From positions 1-64,000 of the forward strand of contig JACYLN010000022.1 of NCBI GenBank assembly GCA_015272515.1: a stretch of DNA of 64,000 nt. Reading direction: 5' to 3'. The stretch's first letter is position 1. Each line of letters begins with the position of its first letter. A program made the translations under genes and the position numbers. Shown here piece by piece: positions 17,207-25,265 of the stretch. This stretch comes from Leptolyngbyaceae cyanobacterium C42_A2020_001. Lineage in GTDB: Bacteria; Cyanobacteriota; Cyanobacteriia; Leptolyngbyales; Leptolyngbyaceae. The notes below the pieces were generated by a model. It was not told where the DNA came from and searched no databases. It saw only the letters and a program-made list of their open reading frames with translations.

Positions 17207-17235
17207 GTTAGGGCATAGCACTGCTATGCCCTAAC
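17207..17235. terminator. 13-bp perfect hairpin between the RTX gene and the XPA-like gene
   Basis: GTTAGGGCATAGC (17207-17219) and GCTATGCCCTAAC (17223-17235) pair perfectly around the loop ACT. It begins 24 bp past the stop of the minus-strand RTX gene. There is no long U-run, so it may terminate or protect that long mRNA and separate it from the downstream nuclease gene. Confidence 0.6.
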
Positions 17236-17258
17236 CTGTAATAGAGAATTGATAGGGG

Positions 17259-20030
17259 TTAAATCACCACAAATGAGGTTGCAGCCTGGGCAATTAGAGC
17301 GGATGCGCTAACTCCATCCAGGCGGGCAATCAGTTGAGCGGTGGCAGTATCCCGAATCCAGGTTTGGCTACTGCGCTGAGTAATTGACAGTTGCCCATAG
17401 GTGAGTCCACCTGTTAACCCAATTTGATCTTCACCCAGTTGGAAGTCGCGAATCGTGTCGATGCCTTGATTCACACCGATCGCGAAAATATCTGCCCCCG
17501 CGTCGCCGGTGAGCATATCTGTACCTGCGCCGCCATACAAGCGATCGCTGCCTGCGCCGCCATACAGCAAGTCGTCGCCATCCTCGCCAAACAGGAGATC
17601 GTCACCATCCTCGCCATAGAGTTGGTCATTGCCAAGCTCACCGTGCAGTTCGTCACTCCCTGCTTGCCCAAACAGGCGATCGTGTCCAGCACCGCCCCAA
17701 ATCTCATCATCTCCCAGATCGCCAGAGAGAATGTCTTGCCCGTCAAACCCATAGATGATATCCGGGTTGATGGTGCCAACCAGTGTTTCCGAGTCGTTGC
17801 TGCCATAAATTGGCAAAATCGGCGCGGGGGCGATCGTCAACACAAATGTATCCGTTGCAGTGCCGCCAAATCCGTCGTTGGCAATCAAGTCAATACTAAA
17901 GATCCCCACATCGCCAGGAGCAGGGTTACCGCTGAAGGTGCCTGTGGCGGGGTTAAAGGTGAGCCAGGATGGCAACGGAGTGCCGCCCGTCAAAGTTGCA
18001 ATCAATGCCAGCGTGTCGTTATCCAGATCAAAAAAGGTACCTGGCGCGATCGCATACTGATATAGCGAATTGGCAGTGGTTCCCTGATCTGGGATGGGCA
18101 CCGCAACCACTGGCGGATTGTTTGCCCCTCTCACCGTTGCCTGAATCGTAAAGTCAAACGGATTTTCATCGCTATCATTGTTACCCAACACGAACGTGCC
18201 AGAGTACGTTCCTGCGGTGCTGGTATCAACCTGGATAATTAGAGACGTGGAAGCACCCGATGCCAGCGTTCCTGGTAAGGCACCTGCCAAACTAAATCCC
18301 GTTGGTAAAGCCAACCCAGTTAAATCGAGCGTTGCCGTGCCCGTGTTCAAAACGGTAAAGGTTTTAGTCAGGGTGTCCCCAATCAGCGCATTGCCAAAGT
18401 TGATTGGAGTCGGGCTACCATCCAAAATGTTGACAGCTCCATCTTGTACCCCAATTTCAGGAATGGGGATGCCGGGAGCTTCCACTGCGCCAATATCTAC
18501 CAATGGAGTCCCGTTGAGATCGCCGTCCTGCGGACGAGGTGCGCCGGACTGATCCGTGCCTAAGCCAGATGCCACTCCCGCATCGATCGCTGGGCTGCCT
18601 GCTGACAACGTATGCACCAGTGCCCCATTGACAAATTGCAGCGGATTCAGCAATGGATCGGCAATTAGAACTCCCGGCACCACGTTTTTGTCGTTGAAGA
18701 AGTTGGTGAGTTTGCCTGGAAATTGCAAGTTCCCACCGCCATCAATGAAATTATCGCCAGAAGCATGTTGCAGAATCTGGAATTGATTATTTGCTGTGTT
18801 GTTGTTGAACAACGAGTTGATGAAGGTGACGACGGCAGAACTATTTGCCGAGAGTGCACCACCGACCCAGGCAGCATTGTTATTGGCAAAGGTCGTATTT
18901 GCGATCGTGGCGGGAGCATTGTAAAACGCCAATCCGCCGCCCACCTGACTAAACACGTCACCAGGTCCACCGCCTGCCCGGTTGCCAGAAAAGGTGCTGT
19001 TGGTAATGGTTGTGGGAGAATCATATACCCACAATCCGCCGCCCTGGCTGGGTGCCGCATTGTTGGCAAAGGTGGTATTGCGAACCTCCAATCCCCGGTT
19101 AAAGCCGTTACTAATGACGGTGACTGCACCGCCGTTACCATCGTTACCACCGGGTAGCGACAGAACCGCATTGTCCACAAAGCGGCTGTTTTCGATGATC
19201 ACATTATCCTGTCCGGCAGCGGTATAGAGGTAGGCGGCTCCGCCCTCGCCCCGTCCTCGGTTGCCTTCAAACACACTGTTGCTAATGCGGATATAACCTG
19301 CTGGCTCGGTTGTGGAACTGGCGCGATCGGTGTAAACGGCTCCACCAAACCCCCGCAAAAAGGGATTGGGATTACCGGTGTCGTAGTAGGCAGCAGTGGT
19401 GTCGTTGTTAAGAAACTGGGAGTTTTCAATCAGCAATTTGCCGTTAAGGCTGTTGATAGCGGCTCCGTTAATGCCTCGGTTGTTGCTGAACGTGCTGTTT
19501 TGCACAAATAGTGTACCAGGGCTAACAAAGCCGATCGCACCTGCGCCCCGTTCATCGTTTCCGGCGATCGCGATGTTGTTGGTAAACCGACTGTTGACCA
19601 CCGCAATATTGCTTTCCCAGGCACCAAACACTGCGCCTCCGCCCCGGTCCGCGGTGTTGTTGCTAAAGCCAACATTTATAAGGGTGAGTTGAGCACGGTT
19701 TTCGGCGAGGATAGCTCCACCGCGATCGCTGGTGTAAGCATTACTCAAATTCAGATTTTGAACCGTTAGGTTAGTAGAGAAGCTGACATTAGAATTGAGA
19801 AAAAAGATGCGAGAGCTGTTATTGCCGCTAATCGTCAGGTTGGGAGCACCCGCCCCGTCAATGATCAGGTTTTTGCCGGGCGTAATTTGAATCTCGCCGG
19901 AAGTCAGCGTAATTGTAGAACTAGGTGCCAGGTTGAAGGCAATCGTATCTCCAGATTGGGCGATCGCGATCGCCTCTCTTAACGACCCTGCCCCACTGTC
20001 AGCCGTGGACGTTACGAAAATAGTTGGCAT
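17259..20030 (-). CDS. large secreted protein: CSLREAI-type repeats, choice-of-anchor D and cadherin-like domains, RTX repeats
   Basis: 923 residues without an N-terminal signal peptide. It starts with a TADSGAGSLREAIAIAQSGDTIAF module (choice-of-anchor Q/parallel beta-helix type), followed by a beta-helix rich in NSTF-NN-A and GGG-A motifs to about residue 470. Next is an ASH-like 'choice-of-anchor D' domain (INFGNALIGDTLTKTFTVLNTG), then a putative Ig/cadherin domain (SWLTFNPATGTFSGNPAPGD) and at about 745-855 a calcium-binding RTX block (GNDQLYGEDGDDLLFGEDGDD, GGAGSDRLYGGAGTD). C-terminal RTX proteins of this kind leave through type I secretion. It probably acts as a cell-surface or matrix protein. 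Related in style to the DUF4347 protein at 28412. Confidence 0.85.
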   Translation of the reverse strand: MPTIFVTSTADSGAGSLREAIAIAQSGDTIAFNLAPSSTITLTSGEIQITPGKNLIIDGAGAPNLTISGNNSSRIFFLNSNVSFSTNLTVQNLNLSNAYTSDRGGAILAENRAQLTLINVGFSNNTADRGGGAVFGAWESNIAVVNSRFTNNIAIAGNDERGAGAIGFVSPGTLFVQNSTFSNNRGINGAAINSLNGKLLIENSQFLNNDTTAAYYDTGNPNPFLRGFGGAVYTDRASSTTEPAGYIRISNSVFEGNRGRGEGGAAYLYTAAGQDNVIIENSRFVDNAVLSLPGGNDGNGGAVTVISNGFNRGLEVRNTTFANNAAPSQGGGLWVYDSPTTITNSTFSGNRAGGGPGDVFSQVGGGLAFYNAPATIANTTFANNNAAWVGGALSANSSAVVTFINSLFNNNTANNQFQILQHASGDNFIDGGGNLQFPGKLTNFFNDKNVVPGVLIADPLLNPLQFVNGALVHTLSAGSPAIDAGVASGLGTDQSGAPRPQDGDLNGTPLVDIGAVEAPGIPIPEIGVQDGAVNILDGSPTPINFGNALIGDTLTKTFTVLNTGTATLDLTGLALPTGFSLAGALPGTLASGASTSLIIQVDTSTAGTYSGTFVLGNNDSDENPFDFTIQATVRGANNPPVVAVPIPDQGTTANSLYQYAIAPGTFFDLDNDTLALIATLTGGTPLPSWLTFNPATGTFSGNPAPGDVGIFSIDLIANDGFGGTATDTFVLTIAPAPILPIYGSNDSETLVGTINPDIIYGFDGQDILSGDLGDDEIWGGAGHDRLFGQAGSDELHGELGNDQLYGEDGDDLLFGEDGDDLLYGGAGSDRLYGGAGTDMLTGDAGADIFAIGVNQGIDTIRDFQLGEDQIGLTGGLTYGQLSITQRSSQTWIRDTATAQLIARLDGVSASALIAQAATSFVVI

Positions 20031-20401
20031 AGGTTTGAGTCTTGAATGAAGGATAACAACAAGTCAATCAACAGGGAAGACTCAGAGTGAGTACAGAAAA
20101 AATGTATCCTCTAGTTCACTACTAATCAGGAGTAAATAAACAATTAAGCGCACTTTTTGGAGTAAATTCGATGAGTTCCTGATACATCTTCTATTGAGGA
20201 TTGAAGGTATCCGGAATGATTTCTTTGATGCCACTAAATCTAGTGATAGTACTGGATTTTTATAGTTTTATCTAAATTCAATTCAGTATATTTTCTTAGT
20301 TGATTCCCATATTTTCTTTATTACTGCTTAATCAGACATGAACCCTTGATAAGGAGTCGGGATCGGGCTTGTTCTTAAACAAGGGAGATAGGTATCCTAC
20401 G
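20031..20401. other. AT-rich intergenic region between divergent genes
   Basis: About 370 bp carrying the promoter side of the RTX gene (leftward) and of the alpha/beta hydrolase (rightward). A small hairpin (CTTGTT at 20368-20373 with AACAAG at 20378-20383) precedes the structured repeat. I see no gene here. Confidence 0.4.
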
Positions 20402-20511
20402 GATATGTAGCTTTGGTCAGAAAGCTGAGGACAAAACCAATTGTTCAAACGCCCATTTTGGGTAGGCTCTCTGACTTGCCTCTGCCACGTTTCCCATGGC
20501 GACGGCTATAT
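20402..20511 (+). repeat. structured dispersed repeat, copy A (possible ncRNA or MITE)
   Basis: This 110-bp stretch aligns along its whole length with 62715-62820. Shared blocks include AGCTTTGGTCAGAA, GGACA, GGGTAGGC, CTGACT-GCC, GCCACGTT and ACGGCTATA. The predicted fold has an outer stem (AGC with GCT, then ATAT with ATAT across a GT bulge), a second stem GTCAGAAAGC (20416-20425) with GCTCTCTGAC (20465-20474), and a hairpin GCCA/TGGC (20484-20487/20497-20500). It ends 34 bp before the start codon of the alpha/beta hydrolase, so it would form its 5' leader. Confidence 0.6.
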
Positions 20512-20545
20512 GTTACTCAACTGTAAATTGCTCAGGAAATTTGTT

Positions 20546-21319
20546 ATGTCCACATCCGTGATTCTGGCACACGAAATACTGGGAGACGGTCCGCAAAAGG
20601 TGATTGTGATGGGGGGATGGCTGGGCGATCGCTCCGTGTTTCAGCCCATTCACCCCTGGCTGGATCGCTCCCGGTTTACCTATTGCTTTGTCGATCCACG
20701 GGGGTATGGAGAATCGCGGGCGATCGCAGGAACACACACGATCGCTGAAATTGCTGGGGATGTGATTGCCCTGGCAGATTCATTAGGCTGGCAGCGGTTT
20801 CACTACATCGGGCACTCAATGATGGGGAAAGTCGCACAGTACTTATGTGCCAAGTATGGCGATCGCGTCCAATCGGCGATCGGGGTGACTCCGGTTCCCG
20901 CCTGCAAAATTCCCATGGATGAAGGCGGTCAACAGTTATTTTCCACCGCATGGGAAGTTCCTGCCAATCGCGGCACGATTTGTATGGTCACGACCGGAAA
21001 CCGCCATACAGAAGTTTGGGAGCAATTCATGATTAACGAATCACTCCGCACCACGTCACCCGATGCCTTTCGAGATTACTTTTATATGTGGTCAGAGGAA
21101 GACTTCGCAGCAGATGTGCAGGGATGCCCGGTGCCGTTTCTAGCGATCGCAGGTGAACACGATGCTGGAGTTCCCACGGAAGTGGTGCAAAACACCATCA
21201 TGCAGTGGTTTTCTCAGGCGGAGTTACACGTCATGTCTAACGCTGGGCATTACCCGATGCAAGAAACCCCGATTCACTTTGTCACCGTCTGCGAAGCCTT
21301 CCTGGCTCGATCCGCTTAA
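20546..21319 (+). CDS. alpha/beta hydrolase
   Basis: 257 residues from ATG 20546 (MSTSVILAHEI); an in-frame ATG at 20441 lies inside the structured repeat and is rejected. Motifs: VIVMGGWLGDRSVF near the oxyanion hole, DPRGYGESRAI, the elbow GHSMMGKVAQ with the nucleophile Ser, FLAIAGEHDAGVP (acid) and SNAGHYPMQETP (His). The family includes esterases, haloperoxidases and dehalogenases; the substrate is unknown. The stop TAA (21317-21319) overlaps the stop of the convergent gene on a shared TTAA. Confidence 0.88.
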   Translation: MSTSVILAHEILGDGPQKVIVMGGWLGDRSVFQPIHPWLDRSRFTYCFVDPRGYGESRAIAGTHTIAEIAGDVIALADSLGWQRFHYIGHSMMGKVAQYLCAKYGDRVQSAIGVTPVPACKIPMDEGGQQLFSTAWEVPANRGTICMVTTGNRHTEVWEQFMINESLRTTSPDAFRDYFYMWSEEDFAADVQGCPVPFLAIAGEHDAGVPTEVVQNTIMQWFSQAELHVMSNAGHYPMQETPIHFVTVCEAFLARSA

Positions 21320-22671
21320 ACCGCTGCCAATGTGCGACTGGAGGCAAAGTAGGTATTTTGTTCTGCTCGAAGTTTGTCGCACAGGCGACCTTGCGGCAAC
21401 TCCACGTCTTCATAGGTGAGCACCTGATCTTTGGCAACGTCACGCTTCAGGCGGCATCCTTCTGCCAAACCAATGGGTAGCAGGTTTTCTGCCTGAGTAA
21501 TTTTGGCAGTTTCGCATTGCCCATAGGTCATGTAGCCGCCAATGCAATCGATGGTTTCGCCCGCTTTCAGATCAATTTTGGCAGTGGTGATCACGTCCAC
21601 CATTGGCGCATCCAGCGGAGCCAACACTGCATCTCGGAACAGCACGACTCTTGCTACGGAAAGGGGCACTTCTAAATGGCAGAGGTGATAGGGGTGGTAG
21701 AAGCTGTAGAGCGGACCTTCACCCAGTTTGTAGAGGTTGAGGTAGTGGCGCTGTTTGGGATCATCGTGGGTACCAAATACGAATACGCCCGGTCCTGGCT
21801 TGACTCCAACCACATAATCCACAATGCCGCCGAGTTCCTTCAATTGGTCTACATCATACATTTTGGTGAGGTCGTCAATGTGTCCGGTGTAGTTGAGGTT
21901 GAATTGCTGAATCAGTTCATCTTTGTGCAAATTGAAGTCGTAGCCGAGCATTCCCCGTTTGGCAATGGTCATGCCCGTACCGTTTGCCACGATCGCCTGC
22001 TCAAATGAGATCTTGGTGCCGTCGGCAAAGCTAGTAACCATGTGAACATTTTGTCCCCATTTTTCGGCAAAGCCTCTTTGGGTGGTGGGGTTGCGATAGG
22101 CATCCTGTAAGCCTTTGATATTGCCGCAGAGCAAGGGCGTAACGCCTAAACTCTTGACGTAGCGATAGAGGTTCATTTCCACACCAGGCTGGTCACCATC
22201 GCAAGCAGACAGAACAACCCCTGCTTTGTCGGCGTAAACCTTGAGAATCGGACCAATGGTGCTATCGAGTTCCGCATTCATCAAGACGACATGCTTCTGG
22301 TGGGCGATCGCTTCCATCACAACATGGGCACCAAACTCTACCGCCCCCGTGACTTCAATTAAGGCATCGATCCCCTGTGCCTGACACAGTAGCATCGCAT
22401 CATCAGTGACAGCAGGCTTACCTTGCGCGATCGCCGCTTCCAATTGACTTACCGTTTTCACCACGTGAACGTCTTCAATTCCAGCTTCTGTATAGGCGCG
22501 TTTTGCAGTGTCTACATTGCGGTTGAAAATTGCCACCAGTTCCATTCCAGGTACCGAGTTAACAATTTGATTGGCGATGCCGCGTCCCATAAAGCCGGAA
22601 CCAATCATCCCTACCCGCACCGGGTTAGCTGCTTCTTGACGCGCTTTCAATGCTGTATCCACAATCAACAT
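21316..22671 (-). CDS. homoserine-dehydrogenase-like oxidoreductase with C-terminal SAF domain
   Basis: 451 residues. Residues 18-32 are a Rossmann motif (RVGMIGSGFMGRGIA) followed by AIFNRN, with a central GALIEVTGAVEFGAHVV-like section and a catalytic-domain core (NAELDSTIGPIL, ACDGDQPGVE). From about 365 an SAF domain follows (APMVDVITTAKIDLKAGETIDCIGG, ENLLPIGLAEGC). Proteins with this architecture occur in sugar-biosynthesis loci; the reaction is not established to my knowledge. It is the last gene of the operon that begins at 27305, 32 bp after the glycosyltransferase. It probably alters a carbonyl of the activated sugar or an attached small acid. Confidence 0.8.
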   Translation of the reverse strand: MLIVDTALKARQEAANPVRVGMIGSGFMGRGIANQIVNSVPGMELVAIFNRNVDTAKRAYTEAGIEDVHVVKTVSQLEAAIAQGKPAVTDDAMLLCQAQGIDALIEVTGAVEFGAHVVMEAIAHQKHVVLMNAELDSTIGPILKVYADKAGVVLSACDGDQPGVEMNLYRYVKSLGVTPLLCGNIKGLQDAYRNPTTQRGFAEKWGQNVHMVTSFADGTKISFEQAIVANGTGMTIAKRGMLGYDFNLHKDELIQQFNLNYTGHIDDLTKMYDVDQLKELGGIVDYVVGVKPGPGVFVFGTHDDPKQRHYLNLYKLGEGPLYSFYHPYHLCHLEVPLSVARVVLFRDAVLAPLDAPMVDVITTAKIDLKAGETIDCIGGYMTYGQCETAKITQAENLLPIGLAEGCRLKRDVAKDQVLTYEDVELPQGRLCDKLRAEQNTYFASSRTLAAV

Positions 22672-22703
22672 GGTTGCAAACTCCTAATTGCTCAAACCCT
22701 TTT

Positions 22704-23669
22704 TCATTGCCCTGATGCTTTCTCCTCTAACGGCTGCTGCCCACGAGGCGACGCTTGCCCAAAAACCTGCGTGTCTAACAAGAACTGACTAAGGGCGCGA
22801 ATCGTTCCCAGGCGACATCCCAAGCCATTCATCCAAATCGCAAACCCACCTCTGCCCCGGCGAAGATTCAACAAACTCATCAAACTCAGTTTGATTCCTG
22901 GTAGGACGTAGGGAACGAGACTCGTCAATTCCTGCACGAAGGTTGCCCATCCGGCTGGTTGGTCTTGATACCGAAAAATGAGTAACGGGTACTCCTTACC
23001 CCAACGATAGCCCTGCTGATACATTCCCGACAGCGTGTGACGCAGGCGATAGTGCATCAGAATGGTGGGCAGAAATGTAAGCGGGTAGCCCGCCTGTTGC
23101 ACTCTCCAACAGTATTCAGTGTCCCAAACGCAGAACAGTGATTCATCTAGTTTGCCCACTGCCTCGTAAACCGAACGCTGGAAACCGATGTTGCAGCCAG
23201 AAACAAACGGCAGATTGGGCGGATGATCATTGTGGATGGGGCGATCGCGTTGCTGCCAGTTGGGATTAGCGGCGATCAGCCATTCGGGATTCAGACGAGT
23301 GTATTCCAGTGACCCTGCAACAAATTCATGCTGAGACAAAGCAGTGCCCATCGCTGTTAACCAGCCTTCCCCTACCTGATCATCGGCTTCGCAAAACACA
23401 AATGCGTCTCCGATCGCTGCCTGAAGTCCCACGTTATACGAGTGAGACACTCCTAGTCTGGGCTGGTTGGGCGGGTGAGCATTGACGATTTGTAGATGGG
23501 GCAGGCGATCGCGGTAGCTTTCCACAATCTCCATTGAGGGGTCAGTTGAGCCGTTATCGACGACAACCACTTCCCAACCGTCGCTCCAGGTTTGGGTGGT
23601 GAGTGCATCCAGTTGAGTTGCGATCGTTGCCGCTCCGTTGTAGCAGGGAAGAATAACACTCAACTTCAT
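22704..23669 (-). CDS. family 2 glycosyltransferase
   Basis: About 321 residues from ATG 23667-23669 (MKLSVILPCYNG), preceded by the strong ribosome site GGAGGAG on the minus strand; a longer frame to 23708 would overlap the upstream gene by 20 bp. The GT-A motifs are VVVDNGSTDPSM, FCEADDQVGEGWL (the DxD-like metal site EADD), and SGCNIGFQRSVYEAVGKLDE with WDTEYCWRVQQAGYPL (the acceptor ED/WRVQ region). The C-terminus has helical amphipathic segments. It likely transfers the sugar made by the other operon products to a glycan or lipid acceptor. Confidence 0.9.
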   Translation of the reverse strand: MKLSVILPCYNGAATIATQLDALTTQTWSDGWEVVVVDNGSTDPSMEIVESYRDRLPHLQIVNAHPPNQPRLGVSHSYNVGLQAAIGDAFVFCEADDQVGEGWLTAMGTALSQHEFVAGSLEYTRLNPEWLIAANPNWQQRDRPIHNDHPPNLPFVSGCNIGFQRSVYEAVGKLDESLFCVWDTEYCWRVQQAGYPLTFLPTILMHYRLRHTLSGMYQQGYRWGKEYPLLIFRYQDQPAGWATFVQELTSLVPYVLPGIKLSLMSLLNLRRGRGGFAIWMNGLGCRLGTIRALSQFLLDTQVFGQASPRGQQPLEEKASGQ

Positions 23670-23688
23670 GCACCACTCCTCCAACGAT

Positions 23689-24228
23689 CTAAACCGAAAC
23701 AGGTTCAACTAATGCCCAGGCAGCATCCTTCTCAGAAATCACCGTGATTGGTAGCGGCCATTCAATCCCTAACGCCGGATCGTCGTAGCGTAACCCTCGT
23801 TCGTATCCAGGGGTATAAAACTCACCCACTTGATACACTACTTCTGCTCCATCGGTTAGTGATTGATAGCCATGAGCGAACATCTCAGGCACGTACAGCG
23901 ATCGCCGATTCTCTGCGGTCAACTCGACACCAATGTGTTGCATGAACGTAGGGGAGTTGGGGCGCATATCAATGATCACATCGTAGATTGCGCCCTGCGT
24001 GCAGCGCACCAATTTGGTTTCGGCAGCAGGCGGCACCTGATAATGCATCCCGCGCAATGTCCCAGCCTTGTGATTAAACGACAAATTGCACTGGGCAACG
24101 GTTGGTTTTAACCCGTGAGCTTCAAACTCGTTGGCACAAAACGTTCTGGCAAACGCGCCGCGCTGATCTTCTCGCAGTTCTAGATCAATGATGAAAGCGC
24201 CTTTCAGTTTCGTTTCTGTAAAAATCAT
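23689..24228 (-). CDS. rfbC: dTDP-4-dehydrorhamnose 3,5-epimerase family protein
   Basis: 179 residues, typical of RmlC/RfbC cupins. Motifs: QRGAFARTFCANEFEAHG, the catalytic His segment NHKAGTLRGMHYQVPP, KLVRCTQGAIYDVIIDMRP and VPEMFAHGYQSLTDGAEVVYQV. It epimerises C3 and/or C5 of a 4-keto-6-deoxy nucleotide sugar. It overlaps the preceding epimerase gene by four bases (ATGA). In this operon the nucleotide partner is probably CDP rather than dTDP because the cluster starts with a glucose-1-phosphate cytidylyltransferase; that is an inference. Confidence 0.88.
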   Translation of the reverse strand: MIFTETKLKGAFIIDLELREDQRGAFARTFCANEFEAHGLKPTVAQCNLSFNHKAGTLRGMHYQVPPAAETKLVRCTQGAIYDVIIDMRPNSPTFMQHIGVELTAENRRSLYVPEMFAHGYQSLTDGAEVVYQVGEFYTPGYERGLRYDDPALGIEWPLPITVISEKDAAWALVEPVSV

Positions 24229-25256
24229 GGCTTACTCCAGAAGAAGTCTTTGTCAATTTGTTGGGTGCGGATGAGATATTCCAGTTGCTTCAAGCGGGTA
24301 AAGCCCCGATGTTCAAATACCTCTTTCGTCAGGTCAATTTGAGTGAAGACCTCATAGAGTTGTTTTGCACCCCGTTCCGCATCCCAATCACACTTAAAGC
24401 CTGGAAGCTGGGTATTGATCTTGTCAAACGACACTCGATAGCTGCGGTTGTCAGAACCGTTATCGCCAAAGCTGACCTGGCATCCGGTGAACACATCCGC
24501 CACGATTTCGGCAATTTTTTTCACCTGATAGTTGTTCGCGCTATCGCCCACATTAAAGACTTGCTTGTGCACAATATCCCGTGGTGCTTCCAGTACACAC
24601 AATAGGGCTTTAGCAATATCCAGGGCATGAACCAGCGGTCGCCAGGGCGTACCGTCGCTGGTCATTTTAATTTCCTTTGTCGTCCATGCCAATCCTGAAA
24701 GGTTGTTCAGCACTACATCAAACCGCATCCGCGGCGAGGCACCAAAGGCAGTGGCATTTCGCATGAAGGTGGGTGAGAAATTGTCGTCTGCCAGTTGGGT
24801 CACATCTCGCTCAACCAACACTTTGCACTCGGCGTAGGCGGTTTGGGGATTGACGGGCGTTTCTTCGGTCACATCTCCTGCCACTTTGGCAATCCCATAC
24901 ACGCTGCAAGAAGACATATACACGAAGCGCTTTACCCCTGCCTGTTTTGCCAGTTCTGCCAGGCGAACGGAGCCTTTATGGTTGATGTCGTAGGTGATGT
25001 TGGGGGCGAGTTGTCCGGTGGGGTCGTTGGACAGTTCTGCCATGTGAACGATCGCTTCAATGCCCTGCAAATCTTCCGGAGTAATGTGGCGAATATCTTT
25101 ATTAAGCGTTCTCGCAGTTTGCTGGGTGCCATTGTAGAGCCAACCAACTTTGTAGAAGCCTGTATCTACCGCAGTGACTTCGTGCCCATGCTCAAGCAAG
25201 AGAGGAGCAAAAAGGCAACCGAGATATCCTTCTGTGCCGGTAACGAGTACTTTCAT
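24225..25256 (-). CDS. NAD-dependent epimerase/dehydratase (extended SDR)
   Basis: 343 residues. The N-terminus has VLVTGTEGYLGCLFAPLLLE (Rossmann) and HMAELSNDPTGQL. The active site is visible as SSCSVYG followed by YAECK (the YxxxK pair). Then come FGASPRMRFDVVLNNL and the C-terminal sugar-binding part. It resembles GalE/RmlB-type enzymes but not a clear CDP-glucose 4,6-dehydratase (RfbG), which is usually encoded next to rfbF. It may supply the missing 4,6-dehydratase or a 4-epimerase/reductase step in this operon. Confidence 0.87.
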   Translation of the reverse strand: MKVLVTGTEGYLGCLFAPLLLEHGHEVTAVDTGFYKVGWLYNGTQQTARTLNKDIRHITPEDLQGIEAIVHMAELSNDPTGQLAPNITYDINHKGSVRLAELAKQAGVKRFVYMSSCSVYGIAKVAGDVTEETPVNPQTAYAECKVLVERDVTQLADDNFSPTFMRNATAFGASPRMRFDVVLNNLSGLAWTTKEIKMTSDGTPWRPLVHALDIAKALLCVLEAPRDIVHKQVFNVGDSANNYQVKKIAEIVADVFTGCQVSFGDNGSDNRSYRVSFDKINTQLPGFKCDWDAERGAKQLYEVFTQIDLTKEVFEHRGFTRLKQLEYLIRTQQIDKDFFWSKP

Positions 25257-25265
25257 AGCGGTGTC

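Noticed and set aside
17424-18065. 213-aa plus-strand ORF within the RTX gene
   Set aside because: It mirrors the repeated GGxGxD codons on the opposite strand and has no independent features.
20441-20545. Upstream start for the alpha/beta hydrolase
   Set aside because: It runs through the structured repeat, which is shared with a non-coding location at 62715-62820.
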